This document shows positions 53,023 to 62,238 of a stretch of DNA of 64,000 nt, one piece after another. The first letter of the stretch is position 1. Each line of letters starts with the position of its first letter. The DNA is from Clostridium sp. (GTDB taxonomy: Bacteria; Bacillota; Clostridia; Clostridiales; Clostridiaceae). The translations under genes and the position numbers were made by a program. The stretch lies in NCBI RefSeq assembly GCF_022482905.1, contig NZ_JAKVOI010000001.1, forward strand, positions 2,853,958 to 2,917,957, written 5' to 3'. The notes below the pieces were generated by a model. It was not told the origin of the DNA. It searched no databases and saw only the letters and a program-made list of their open reading frames with translations.

Positions 53023-54477
53023 ATGAATACAGAAAATGCAAAACCATCAAAAGAAAAACTCGATCCAATCGTGCTCAGGGCTGCTATTGTCCTGGTGGTC
53101 GGCGGACTTGCACCGCTGTTTGATTCCACGATGGTCAATGTGGCCATCCATACCATTTCAATCGAAATGAAGGCAACCATTTCTGTTGTGCAGTGGATCA
53201 CGACGGGATTCGTTCTTGCAATGGGACTGACCGTTCCAATTTCAGGCTGGGCTGTCAAACGATTTGGATGCAAACGATCCTATATCTTTTCCTTGGCAAT
53301 CTTCTTGATCGGTTCCGTGCTTGCCATGCTGTCCTGGAATATCCAGAGCTTAATCTGTTTTGCCGTTATCCAGGGAATCAGTGCAGGGCTCCTGATGCCA
53401 ACATTGCAGACAGAGCTTGTACAAATCTCCGGTGGTCGCAATCTCGGGCGGATCATGTCCATCGTCAGCATTCCTGCTCTGCTGGGACCAATCCTTGGCC
53501 CGGTGTTAGGAGGAATTATCGTTAATGGCTTAAGCTGGCGCGCAATTTTCTTTGTCAATATTCCAATCTGTATCGTAGCCATCCCGTTAGCTTTGTGGGG
53601 AATACCGGCCGATAAGCATGTGGAAAAGGAAGCATCCCTTGATGTGATCGGCATGCTTTTGCTTTCTCCCGCGTTTGCTCTTTTGATCTATGGCATTGCG
53701 CAGGTTGCTACGCACGGTGGCTTAAATAGCAGTACAGTCTATGTCCCACTGATCATGGGCATTGTTTTGATGGCATCCTATGTCATCTATGCGCTGAATA
53801 CAAAACGAGAACCGGCTTTGAATGTACGGCTGTTCAAATCCGCCAATTTTTCCGCTTCCAATATCCTGCTGATCCTGTGCGGGATCATCACGAACGGGGC
53901 CATGCTGATGCTTCCGCTCTATTATCAGGAGGTGCGCGGGGCAAGTGCACTGTATGCCGGATTGTGGCTGCTTCCACAGGGAATTGGGATGCTATTCACC
54001 AGAAGCTGGGCCGGTAAGGTGGCAGACCGCAACGGTTCACGCAATATCGTGTTGATTAGTCTCGTTGGTATTGCAGTCGGCACTCTGCCATTTGCTTTTG
54101 CAGGTGTTGATACGAATCTGATCTTTCTGGCTGCCGCTCTGCTAATCAGAGGGGCGGGACTCGGCGGCTTGCTGATTGCAATCATGATGTCCGCTTATAT
54201 TGGACTTCCGAGAGAGCAGGTTCCCCATGCGAGTATTGCCACGAGGATCTTTCAAACCATCGGCGGGGCTTTCGGGTCGGCTATCCTTGCTACCGTCGCC
54301 CAACAGCAGATGGTGGGCCAGGCTGCCTCCGATCTTCATGCGCTTGCTCATTCCTTCGACGTCTCGTTCTGGTGGGCCATCGGCTTCACCGTGGCGGCTG
54401 TGATTCCAACGCTGTTTTTAACCATGTATAAAAAACCAGGATATGAAACAACCTCGCAGGCTGACGGAGAGCAGTGA
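53023..54477 (+). CDS. DHA2 (EmrB/QacA) family drug efflux MFS
   Basis: 484 residues, 14 membrane helices. It starts with PLFDSTMVNVAIHTISIEMKA (motif typical of DHA2: D and NVA in TM1), GWAVKRFGCKRSYIFSL (motif A), and PALLGPILGPVLGGIIVNGLSWRAIFFVNIP (motif C with the GPxLGG block). Drug/proton antiporter by family; the substrate is unknown. Its base composition is clearly GC-richer than its neighbours. It is controlled by the divergent TetR. Confidence 0.93.
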   Translation: MNTENAKPSKEKLDPIVLRAAIVLVVGGLAPLFDSTMVNVAIHTISIEMKATISVVQWITTGFVLAMGLTVPISGWAVKRFGCKRSYIFSLAIFLIGSVLAMLSWNIQSLICFAVIQGISAGLLMPTLQTELVQISGGRNLGRIMSIVSIPALLGPILGPVLGGIIVNGLSWRAIFFVNIPICIVAIPLALWGIPADKHVEKEASLDVIGMLLLSPAFALLIYGIAQVATHGGLNSSTVYVPLIMGIVLMASYVIYALNTKREPALNVRLFKSANFSASNILLILCGIITNGAMLMLPLYYQEVRGASALYAGLWLLPQGIGMLFTRSWAGKVADRNGSRNIVLISLVGIAVGTLPFAFAGVDTNLIFLAAALLIRGAGLGGLLIAIMMSAYIGLPREQVPHASIATRIFQTIGGAFGSAILATVAQQQMVGQAASDLHALAHSFDVSFWWAIGFTVAAVIPTLFLTMYKKPGYETTSQADGEQ

Positions 54478-54483
54478 AATCAG

Positions 54484-54549
54484 AGTGATTCTTAGGTTCA
54501 TAGTGATTACCCTTATAAAAAAATCTTTCTCAAGAACCTAAGAATCACT
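54484..54549. terminator. long-stem hairpin after DHA2 gene
   Basis: A perfect 16-bp stem (54484-54499 with 54534-54549) with a 34-base loop, between DHA2 and the convergent permease. The T tract is weak. Confidence 0.65.
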
Positions 54550-54557
54550 TTATATTA

Positions 54558-56945
54558 TCATTCACTGTACCTGATCCTGTCAATTATGGATTCCTTTTTT
54601 AATCTGCTTTCAATAAGGTAGGTTATCAGTATTTCCAGCAAAATAAACACCACAATAATTGCAAGTATAGGTATGAGAGGGAATTCATACTCTGCATAAT
54701 CCGCTCCTGCCTTTTTAAACAGTTTAAAGCAGAAGTATCCAAGACCGGTTCCAAAAATCACCGACAGTAAAGAACTTATACCAGCATAGTACATGCCCTC
54801 TATCTGAAGCATCTGTCTCAGCTGTTTGTTTGACAGCCCCACTGCCTGGAGCATTCCATACTCTCTTTTTCTTGTGAGTATGCTTGTAATCATGGTATTT
54901 ATGAGATTCAAAATTCCTATGAGGGCTATTATTCCCGTAAAGCTCATTGCTGTTATCTCTATTGCCATAAACTGATCATCCAGTTCCTTCTGCCAGTCCG
55001 TATTTGAATCATACATTATCCTGCTGTCCCTATTTACTATAGCTTTGAGCCTGTTTTTTATGGTATCAAATTTACTGCTGTCTATATCTATATAAATGTC
55101 AGTTAATTTGTTGTCCCTGTTATCTGCCAGGCTGTCTTTAAATTCTTCTTTCGTAAATACATCCTCATGAGTTATAAATTCATACCCTCCCACAATCAAG
55201 CCGGAGCCTGCAATATTGCCGCTTAGTATACCTGCTACGGTGAACTCTTTATTCATGACCTCTCTCAAATTGCCGCTGCTGTCCTCTTTCCTGATTGAAA
55301 AAGGTATTTTGTCCCCAACCTTGTATTTGCAGGTAACGCTGCCGTCTTCATTTTTTCTGCCCACTATGAGAACTTCATCTCTGTTTTTCAGATTTTCGCT
55401 GGATATATTCCCTCTTATCAGATACTTATTTAACCTGTTCAGTATATAATCATCGTATCCGTATAGAATGCTGCGCGCATTGTTTACAAAAATGCTGGAT
55501 GTGTTTTTACTTACATGGACATTTTTTACTCCATCCATGCTTTTTATATCATCAATCAATTTTTTATTCAATGGACTTCCATAGGTATTTGTAACTGAAA
55601 GGGCAAATTCATATTTAAAATCACGTCTGACAATATTATCTATACTCATGCTTTTTAAAACACTGCATATTATGATAAATAAAACTCCGCTCATGGTCAG
55701 AGAAAGCATGGTCATAATCGTACGCTTCTTATTTCTCCACAGATTCAGCCGTGCAATTTTAGCCATGGATATCTTTTTTAATGAAGCCCTCTCCTTTTTA
55801 CTGGAACTTATTTTTACACCGCTGTATTTCATAGATTCTACAGGAGATATCTTCGAAGACAGCCTCCCTGGTTTTATAAGAGAGATTGCCACTGCAGCCA
55901 GACTTATAAATACACATACAATCACAATGTAGGGAGAGGACTTCATTCTTATATTAGAAATCTGTGAAAAAAGATATCCAATCATAAAAGCAGCAATGTG
56001 GGCAAGTATACTCCCCAGTGGAATTCCTACCACAGACAGCAGAAGTCCCTCCCTGAATATTATCTTTCTGATCTGTTTCCTGGTGGCTCCCACTGCTGCA
56101 AGCAGCCCGAACTGTTTTATCCTTTCAATAACGGATATATAAAATATATTATATATGACCACCACTGTCGTCAGAACAACAATTACTGCTATCACGGCAA
56201 ACGCCGCCAGCATCATGGGATCTCCTCCTGAGGCATCTATATACATGGAGTTTTTGATTATATTTTTGTCTTTTATCCCAATACTATGACCTACATCAGT
56301 GACACTCTTTTCCACGTCTCTATGGTTTTTTATCCTTACAAAGCAGTCCTTTTTTACATTTGGCAAGTTTTCATATACAAATTTTTTTGACACCAGCCCT
56401 GTACTCACGTTTTGCTGCTTGTGCATTGTACTGTCCTTCAATATACCACTTAGTACAAAGTCTGCAGCTGAAGAGGTATTTCCATATTCAATATGTATGG
56501 TTTCCCCTAAAGCACTTTTTACATTTAATTTTTCAAGTACCCATTTTTCCAGGGCTATCTCAGTGCTTTTTTGTGGAAGCTCACCCTTCTCCAGTTTAAT
56601 ATTTGTCATATCTGCTGCTTTGAAATCTGCGTAAATTAAGGATATATCCGGATAATTGGAATTTTTTCTCTTTACACTCTCAAATGGAATGTATTCTCCT
56701 GCACTTTCAATTTTTATGTTGTTCTTCAATATTTCAATCTGCCTGTCATTCACATTTTTGTAGATTCCATGATAATTTCCGGATTGTTCTTCGGTGGAAG
56801 CTATTACCATATTTTGAATGCTGTAGATCACTATACCGGAGGCAGTTATGAGACATGTAGCAAGTGCTATGGTTATTATGACAAGAATATTTTTAGTCTT
56901 TGAGAATTTTAAATTTTTTCTGGCCAGATTTGATATACAGTTCAT
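54558..56945 (-). CDS. ABC transporter permease, two FtsX domains
   Basis: 795 residues. N-terminal helix (NILVIITIALATCLITASGI), a large extracellular domain (about 45-235), three helices near 250-365 (first FtsX block: VIERIKQFGLLAAVGATRKQIRKIIFREGLLLS), a second extracellular part, and a final FtsX block (LTRKREYGMLQAVGLSNKQLRQMLQIEG). This is the BceB/MacB-like architecture of antimicrobial-peptide exporters or lipid transporters. The start at 56945 follows AGGTGAT; it directly follows the ATPase stop codon. It is the last gene of the four-gene cluster. Confidence 0.92.
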   Translation of the reverse strand: MNCISNLARKNLKFSKTKNILVIITIALATCLITASGIVIYSIQNMVIASTEEQSGNYHGIYKNVNDRQIEILKNNIKIESAGEYIPFESVKRKNSNYPDISLIYADFKAADMTNIKLEKGELPQKSTEIALEKWVLEKLNVKSALGETIHIEYGNTSSAADFVLSGILKDSTMHKQQNVSTGLVSKKFVYENLPNVKKDCFVRIKNHRDVEKSVTDVGHSIGIKDKNIIKNSMYIDASGGDPMMLAAFAVIAVIVVLTTVVVIYNIFYISVIERIKQFGLLAAVGATRKQIRKIIFREGLLLSVVGIPLGSILAHIAAFMIGYLFSQISNIRMKSSPYIVIVCVFISLAAVAISLIKPGRLSSKISPVESMKYSGVKISSSKKERASLKKISMAKIARLNLWRNKKRTIMTMLSLTMSGVLFIIICSVLKSMSIDNIVRRDFKYEFALSVTNTYGSPLNKKLIDDIKSMDGVKNVHVSKNTSSIFVNNARSILYGYDDYILNRLNKYLIRGNISSENLKNRDEVLIVGRKNEDGSVTCKYKVGDKIPFSIRKEDSSGNLREVMNKEFTVAGILSGNIAGSGLIVGGYEFITHEDVFTKEEFKDSLADNRDNKLTDIYIDIDSSKFDTIKNRLKAIVNRDSRIMYDSNTDWQKELDDQFMAIEITAMSFTGIIALIGILNLINTMITSILTRKREYGMLQAVGLSNKQLRQMLQIEGMYYAGISSLLSVIFGTGLGYFCFKLFKKAGADYAEYEFPLIPILAIIVVFILLEILITYLIESRLKKESIIDRIRYSE

Positions 56946-56946
56946 T

Positions 56947-57621
56947 TTACATATCACCTGCCCTTATTTTTCCATCCTCTATTCCAACTATTCTGTCACC
57001 CATCTGGGCTATCTTTTCATCATGAGTTATCATTACAAGTGTCTGATTGTATTTTTCCACTGACATTTTAAGCAGCGACATAACTTCCTGGGCAGTTTTG
57101 GAATCAAGATTTCCCGTAGGCTCATCTGCAAGCATTATGGAGGGCTTGCTGGCAAGGGCCCTGCAGATGGCAGTTCTCTGCTGTTGTCCGCCTGAAAGTG
57201 TATTGGGAAGTGAACTTCTTCTATCATATATGTTTAGAGTTTCCATAAGTTCTCTTATATAATTTTCATCCACCTTCTTATTGTCAAGACCTATTGGCAG
57301 CGTCACATTTTCCCATACATTCAGCACAGGCACAAGATTGAAGGCCTGAAATACAAAACCTATATTCCTCCTTCTGAATATAGCCAGATCGTCTTCCTTC
57401 ATTGAAAATATATCTCTTCCCTCAATATACACATTTCCTGAAGTAGGCCTGTCTAGTCCACCCATCATATGAAGCAGCGTACTTTTTCCCGATCCCGAGG
57501 TACCTACTATTACAATAAATTCTCCCTCCTGTACAGTAAAACTTATATCATCCACAGCTTTGACCAAATTTTCACCTCTACCGTAGTATTTCTTTAAAGA
57601 CTTCGTCTCCAATACCTTCAT
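56947..57621 (-). CDS. ABC transporter ATPase
   Basis: 224 residues, LolD/MacB-type ATPase. Walker A VGTSGSGKSTLLHMMGG, Q-loop FQAFNLVPVLNVWENV, signature LSGGQQQRTAICRAL, Walker B IMLADEPTGNLD and H-loop MITHDEKIA. It partners the permease downstream. The histidine kinase gene lies 68 bases upstream. Together with the RR/HK pair it forms a likely inducible peptide-resistance or envelope-stress module; the inducer is unknown. Confidence 0.95.
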   Translation of the reverse strand: MKVLETKSLKKYYGRGENLVKAVDDISFTVQEGEFIVIVGTSGSGKSTLLHMMGGLDRPTSGNVYIEGRDIFSMKEDDLAIFRRRNIGFVFQAFNLVPVLNVWENVTLPIGLDNKKVDENYIRELMETLNIYDRRSSLPNTLSGGQQQRTAICRALASKPSIMLADEPTGNLDSKTAQEVMSLLKMSVEKYNQTLVMITHDEKIAQMGDRIVGIEDGKIRAGDM

Positions 57622-57689
57622 GTTATTACCTCTCTTTTACATTTGATACACAGATCATAACATGGCAATATTACATATCACTTTCAAAC

Positions 57690-58949
57690 TCACTTACACT
57701 TCTGTAAGAAAAGACTAAACCTGCTTCCTTTCCCTACTTCTGAATCCACCATGATATTTCCCCCCTGCTGCTCCAGTATCCTCCTGGTAAGATACAGTCC
57801 AACTCCGGATCCTTCACATTCCTGAACCACCCTGGAATTTCCCCTATAAAATCTTTTGAAAATCTTGTTGAAATCTTTCTTTGGTATACCTATTCCATTA
57901 TCCTCTATATCAATCCTTATAAAAAAATTCGTTTCAACCATACTTATATTGATCTTTCCACCCGAATCCGTGTATTTTATAGCATTTTCAAGCACATTGA
58001 TTATGGCCTCCTTGGTCCACCTGGGATCATGAAAAACAAAATACTCATCAATATCTTCAGCATCTATCTCTATATTTCTATGAAGTGCTTTTGAATATAC
58101 TCCCTTTATGGATTTATATATTGTATCCTTTATGGATTTTTTCTCTTTTTTAAATGTGATCATGCCTGCTTCAAGTCTTGACAGCTTTATAAGAGATCCT
58201 GTAAGCCATTCAAGTTTTAACGTTTCTTCTTTTATGGTATATAAAAATTCTTTTCTTTCATCTGTATTTATATTTTCATCCTCTATTAGAAGGGAGTTGA
58301 AGAGTTTTATGGAGGACAAAGGTGTTTTGATCTGATGTGATATATCTGTAACAAGGGACTTTATATTTTCCTTTTCCCTGTCCAGTTTATTTATATTCAG
58401 CTCAAGTATTCTGGTCATTTGATAAAGCCCTGAATATATTTTAGATAAAATCCCCTCTTTATCATTATCAGCCTTTATGGAAAATTTGCCGTCTATTATT
58501 TTATCAACTACATTTAAAATTTCCTCAAGTTCTTCTATAATCCTCAGACTGCAGTATCTAAAAATACATATGCCTCCAGCAAGAGGCAGTATAAACACAA
58601 CCAGATCGTCAATTGCCATAGCATATACATTTTTATTAAATGCAGCATCGTTCCAGGCTTTGACTTCATCATCATATCCATATTTTTTTATGATGCTCTC
58701 ACCATAATTTAAGTCCTCAGAATTATATTTTTTTAACAGAATGGTTTTTACAATTTCTACTTCATCTTCTGGATGCGATCTTGCAAGAGATCCCACCAAT
58801 TGTACTGTGGAATTCATCTGATTTACATAGATCTTATTTATCATATAATAATGCAAAAAGCAGACAGCCATGGAAATAAGCATGGTACCTAAAGCCGCTG
58901 TTATAAACGCTCTTTTAAATAATGGATTTTCTTTTAAATATTCAATCAT
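57690..58949 (-). CDS. sensor histidine kinase
   Basis: About 419 residues. Two membrane helices (ITAALGTMLISMAVCFLHYYMI and LVVFILPLAGGICIFRYC) bracket a short extracellular region of roughly 70-80 residues; a linker and DHp domain with the phospho-acceptor His in ISHQIKTPLSSIKLFN follow. The ATP-binding domain has N-box ENAIKYTDSGG, DNGIGIPK and GSGVGLYLTRRIL. The ATG at 58949 overlaps the regulator's TGA (ATGA), showing coupling; an in-frame ATG at 58973 is also possible. Confidence 0.94.
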   Translation of the reverse strand: MIEYLKENPLFKRAFITAALGTMLISMAVCFLHYYMINKIYVNQMNSTVQLVGSLARSHPEDEVEIVKTILLKKYNSEDLNYGESIIKKYGYDDEVKAWNDAAFNKNVYAMAIDDLVVFILPLAGGICIFRYCSLRIIEELEEILNVVDKIIDGKFSIKADNDKEGILSKIYSGLYQMTRILELNINKLDREKENIKSLVTDISHQIKTPLSSIKLFNSLLIEDENINTDERKEFLYTIKEETLKLEWLTGSLIKLSRLEAGMITFKKEKKSIKDTIYKSIKGVYSKALHRNIEIDAEDIDEYFVFHDPRWTKEAIINVLENAIKYTDSGGKINISMVETNFFIRIDIEDNGIGIPKKDFNKIFKRFYRGNSRVVQECEGSGVGLYLTRRILEQQGGNIMVDSEVGKGSRFSLFLQKCK

Positions 58950-59638
58950 ATTTTTGCACAGCTCTCTGCCCATATGTATCCTATTCCCCTGACATTTTTT
59001 ATATATTGAGGATTTGAAGGATCATCTTCTACTTTTTCTCTGAGCCTTCTTATATTTACAGCTATAGTATTTTCATCTATAAAGGTACCGTCTATGGAAT
59101 AAAGTTTATCCAAAAGCTGATCTTTACTTATTATTTGTCCTGAATTATCCATTAAATATTTCAAAAGTTTTACCTCATTCCTGCTCAGGAACAATTCTTT
59201 CCCCTTTTTCAATACCTTCATATCATTTACATAGAAGGCCATATCCCCGGACATGATTTTACTGTTTCCTCCTTTATCACAGTTTCTTCTAAGCAAGGCA
59301 TTTATCTTCGACATCAGTACCATGAGACTGAAAGGTTTGGCGATATAATCATCTGCACCCAGATCAAGTCCTGTTACAATATCCACTTCCTCATCACAGG
59401 CAGTTAAAAATATAATGAGCAAATCACTATTCTTTCTGATTTCACTGCAAAAATCAAATCCATTTCCATCTGGAAGTCCTACATCAAGGATCATAAGATC
59501 GACACTCTTACCATATAATATTTTTTTTGCTTCTTCTATACTTCTGGCTGAAAATACTCCATAGCCCTCTTTTTCCAATTTAAAACTAATTCCTCTATTC
59601 AATGATCTATCATCTTCCACAAGCAGTATATTTTTCAT
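58946..59638 (-). CDS. OmpR-family response regulator
   Basis: 230 residues. Receiver domain: LLVEDDRSLNRGI (acidic pocket), phospho-Asp in LMILDVGLPDGNGF, IIFLTACDEE, and YIAKPFSLMVL (Lys). The C-terminal winged helix has SRNEVKLLKYLMDNSGQIISKDQLLDKL and RRLREKVEDDPSNPQYIKNVRGIGYIW. It pairs with the kinase and probably activates the ABC transporter genes. No operator was identified in the 111-bp spacer to the divergent HD gene. Confidence 0.95.
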   Translation of the reverse strand: MKNILLVEDDRSLNRGISFKLEKEGYGVFSARSIEEAKKILYGKSVDLMILDVGLPDGNGFDFCSEIRKNSDLLIIFLTACDEEVDIVTGLDLGADDYIAKPFSLMVLMSKINALLRRNCDKGGNSKIMSGDMAFYVNDMKVLKKGKELFLSRNEVKLLKYLMDNSGQIISKDQLLDKLYSIDGTFIDENTIAVNIRRLREKVEDDPSNPQYIKNVRGIGYIWAESCAKI

Positions 59639-59749
59639 TATCTTAAAACCTCCATGCTTTTACTAAAATAATATTCAAATTTAATACTATCATTGTGTCT
59701 ATAAAAATATTATAATAAAATTAACAATTTAAAACCCGGGGAGGAAATT

Positions 59750-60241
59750 ATGTCAGAAATATCTAGTACGGTAATTAAAAAGATGATAACTTATTTTGGA
59801 AATGATATTAAAAGAATAAATCATGCTTTAAAAGTATACAGCTTCAGTAAAACCATAGGTGAACTAGAAAAATTGGATGATCACCAGATGTTCATACTTG
59901 AACTGGCTTCTATTCTTCATGATATAGGCATTAAGGAAAGTGAGAGAAAATATAACAGCTCGGCAGGAAATTATCAGGAAATTGAAGGTCCCCCTGTAGC
60001 TAGAAAATTACTCGAAGATATTGAATTGAATAATAATGTGGTAGACAGAATATGCTTTTTAATAGGCAATCATCACAGCTATAATAAAATTGACGGAATA
60101 GATCTTCAGATACTTATTGAAAGTGATTTTTTAGTCAATGCCTACGAAGATAATCTAAAAAGACCTGATATAAACTATATGAACCACAAATATTTTAAAA
60201 CTCCTTCAGGGAAGGAATTTTTAAGATCAATGTATCTATAA
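59750..60241 (+). CDS. HD-domain phosphohydrolase
   Basis: 163 residues. Metal-binding pattern: HALKVYSFSKTIG (first His), ILELASILHDIGIKES (HD pair), NHHSYNKIDG and an Asp in LIESDFLVN. This is the small HD hydrolase type found in clostridia; the substrate (nucleotide or other phosphate ester) is unknown. It begins behind GGGGAGG. Its stop is four bases from the convergent GntR gene. Confidence 0.9.
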   Translation: MSEISSTVIKKMITYFGNDIKRINHALKVYSFSKTIGELEKLDDHQMFILELASILHDIGIKESERKYNSSAGNYQEIEGPPVARKLLEDIELNNNVVDRICFLIGNHHSYNKIDGIDLQILIESDFLVNAYEDNLKRPDINYMNHKYFKTPSGKEFLRSMYL

Positions 60242-60245
60242 CAAG

Positions 60246-60896
60246 CTATTTCAACATCCTGTTAGATACTTTGATTATATGTATTTTCATATTCTCTGCG
60301 GCTTTATTGTATCTTCCATTTTCTATCTCCTTCAGTATTTCTCCATGTTCCTCAATTGCAAGTTTATTATATCGATTCAGACTTCCAGATAATATGAGAA
60401 ATCTCTGAATTATAGTATTGATGTTTTTTACCATTTCATATATCCATTCATTATCAGTAAATTTTGCTATGCTTACATGAAATTCGTATTCCATCTTTAT
60501 AAGTTCATCATACTCTTTTTTTATTGATGCTTCCTCTTCCCTTTCTACTATTTTCCTTAAATCTTCAACCTGTGTTCCTTTTATTTTATTTTCAAGGCTC
60601 AATACAGCAACTGGTTCCAATGCCTGTCTAACAACAGTTATCTTTTCAACATCCTGCTGGCTCACATTCGATACGATAACATTTCTCGAAGAATTTATAT
60701 CCACCAGATGCTCATATGCCAGCCGCTTTAAGGCCGCTCTCAAAGGAGTTCTGCTTATTGCCAGCTTCTCTGCCAGCTTTTCTTCTATCAATAATTCTCC
60801 AGGTTTGAAGTAATTTGTCATAATGGCATCTTTAATAGTTTCATACGCCTTATCAGTCAATGAAATTTTTGTTCCTATCCTGGGTAATCCATTCAA
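60246..60896 (-). CDS. GntR-family regulator, FCD (FadR/VanR) type
   Basis: 216 residues. The N-terminal winged helix has DKAYETIKDAIMTNYFKPGELLIEEKLAEKLAISRTPLRAALKRL; the C-terminal FCD domain is all-helical with the metal-site pattern in RQALEPVAVLSL, EFHVSIAKF and EHGEILKEI. It is the gatekeeper of the aminotransferase/DDAH cluster; two matching boxes (60913-60933 and 62214-62234) point to self-control and control of the class I aminotransferase. The effector is probably an amino acid or its derivative. Confidence 0.92.
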   Translation of the reverse strand: MNGLPRIGTKISLTDKAYETIKDAIMTNYFKPGELLIEEKLAEKLAISRTPLRAALKRLAYEHLVDINSSRNVIVSNVSQQDVEKITVVRQALEPVAVLSLENKIKGTQVEDLRKIVEREEEASIKKEYDELIKMEYEFHVSIAKFTDNEWIYEMVKNINTIIQRFLILSGSLNRYNKLAIEEHGEILKEIENGRYNKAAENMKIHIIKVSNRMLK

Positions 60897-60912
60897 GCCT
60901 ATTCCTCCCTTC

Positions 60913-60933
60913 AGTATCCGTATATGTATACAT
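60913..60933. promoter_or_regulatory. GntR operator box 1 (autoregulatory)
   Basis: AGTATCCGTATATGTATACAT-type 21-mer, with palindromic ATGTATACAT core. It matches box 2 at 18 of 21 positions. It lies 17 bases before the regulator's start. Confidence 0.6.
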
Positions 60934-60995
60934 TTCTATTGAAAAGCAAAACTTTACTTGCATATTTATACAGGTAAAGTTTATCATAATACAAT

Positions 60996-62168
60996 CTAAA
61001 ATTCAATCTTCACTTTATTCAAGACTTTTTCAATCCTGTCAAAAGCCTTCTTGAGTTTTTCAGCTCCTACGGTACAGGCTATTCTTACATGTCCCTCTCC
61101 ACATTTTCCAAAAGCTGTACCCGGTATAACAATAACTTTTGCTTCCTGCAGCAGAAGATTAGAAAATTCCAGGGAAGTCATTCCTGTTTCTTTGATATTC
61201 GGGAATAGATATATACCTGCTTTAGGTTTCATCACACTCATTCCTTCAATTGAGTTTATCCTTTTATAACAATAGTTCAATCTATTTTTAAATTCTTCTA
61301 TCATTAAGGGCTGTATCCTCTTTCTCATTCTCAATGCATATATGGCAGCCCTTTGAGATATAGAGGGTGCTGAATAGCATATATTCTCATTGATACTTTT
61401 CATACAATTTATTATAAAATCAGGTGCTATAACAAAACCTATTCTCCACCCGCTCATGGCATATCCCTTTGAAAAACTTCCCAGAGTTATAGTCCTTTCC
61501 TTCATTCCAGGGAGTGATACCATTGGCACAAATTTATTTTCATAATCAAAAACATCATATATCTCATCTGATATTACCAATAGATCATTATCTACCGCAA
61601 TTTGGGCTATTTCCTCAAGCAGTTTCCTGTCAAATACGGCTCCCGTAGGATTATTGGGATAATTCAGCATCAAAGCTTTTGTTCTTGGAGTTATACTTGA
61701 TTTTAATTTATCTGCATCTATGTTAAATTCATTATCTTCAGAGGTATCAATTACGATCATCTTTCCTCCTGCCATCTTTATCTGTTCTTCATATGGTGTA
61801 AAATAGGGAGCATGTACTATAACCTCATCACCATCGTCAAGTACTGCCTGCAATGAAAGATATGCTCCATGACATGCACCAACTACAGTCATTATTTCTT
61901 CACTTTTAAATGCCAAATCATATTTCTCATTGTACAATTTTACTATTTCCCGTATCAATTCAGGATCTCCTGCCGATTCCGTATATTTGGTATGTCCTTT
62001 TTTAGCATCTTCCATTGCTTTTTCACTTATTTCCCAATCAGTTATAAAATCAGGTACACCGAGACTCAAGTCTATTACATCTTCTTGTTTTATAAACTTC
62101 TTTGTAGATTCATCCATGATGGTAACTGCATCTTTCCAATGCTTTTTTGAAATAAACCTATGTTCCAT
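60996..62168 (-). CDS. class I/II aminotransferase
   Basis: 390 residues, fold-type I PLP enzyme of the aspartate-aminotransferase group. Markers: DLSLGVPDFITDWEI, HTKYTESAGDPELIREIV, LMLNYPNNPTGAVFD, VISDEIYDVFDYE, and the PLP Lys in ITLGSFSKGYAMSGWRIGF. The conserved Arg near the end (HVRIACTVG) binds the substrate carboxylate. It lies 70 bases after the DDAH-like gene, with its own GntR box upstream. Donor and acceptor are unknown. Confidence 0.92.
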   Translation of the reverse strand: MEHRFISKKHWKDAVTIMDESTKKFIKQEDVIDLSLGVPDFITDWEISEKAMEDAKKGHTKYTESAGDPELIREIVKLYNEKYDLAFKSEEIMTVVGACHGAYLSLQAVLDDGDEVIVHAPYFTPYEEQIKMAGGKMIVIDTSEDNEFNIDADKLKSSITPRTKALMLNYPNNPTGAVFDRKLLEEIAQIAVDNDLLVISDEIYDVFDYENKFVPMVSLPGMKERTITLGSFSKGYAMSGWRIGFVIAPDFIINCMKSINENICYSAPSISQRAAIYALRMRKRIQPLMIEEFKNRLNYCYKRINSIEGMSVMKPKAGIYLFPNIKETGMTSLEFSNLLLQEAKVIVIPGTAFGKCGEGHVRIACTVGAEKLKKAFDRIEKVLNKVKIEF

Positions 62169-62213
62169 AAAGAATCACCTTCCTGTCTAGATCTCTTTAA
62201 GACAATCTATATA

Positions 62214-62234
62214 AGTATTCGTATTTGTATACAA
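62214..62234. promoter_or_regulatory. GntR operator box 2 (aminotransferase)
   Basis: AGTATTCGTATTTGTATACAA with TTGTATACAA palindrome core, 18/21 identical to box 1; 46 bases before the aminotransferase start. Confidence 0.6.
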
Positions 62235-62238
62235 CTAG

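Noticed and set aside
53193-53525. Second plus-strand frame within the DHA2 gene
   Set aside because: Out-of-frame shadow due to higher GC content.
52252-54549. Insertion sequence or transposon around the TetR/DHA2 genes
   Set aside because: No transposase, no terminal inverted repeats or target duplications recognised; only compositional difference.
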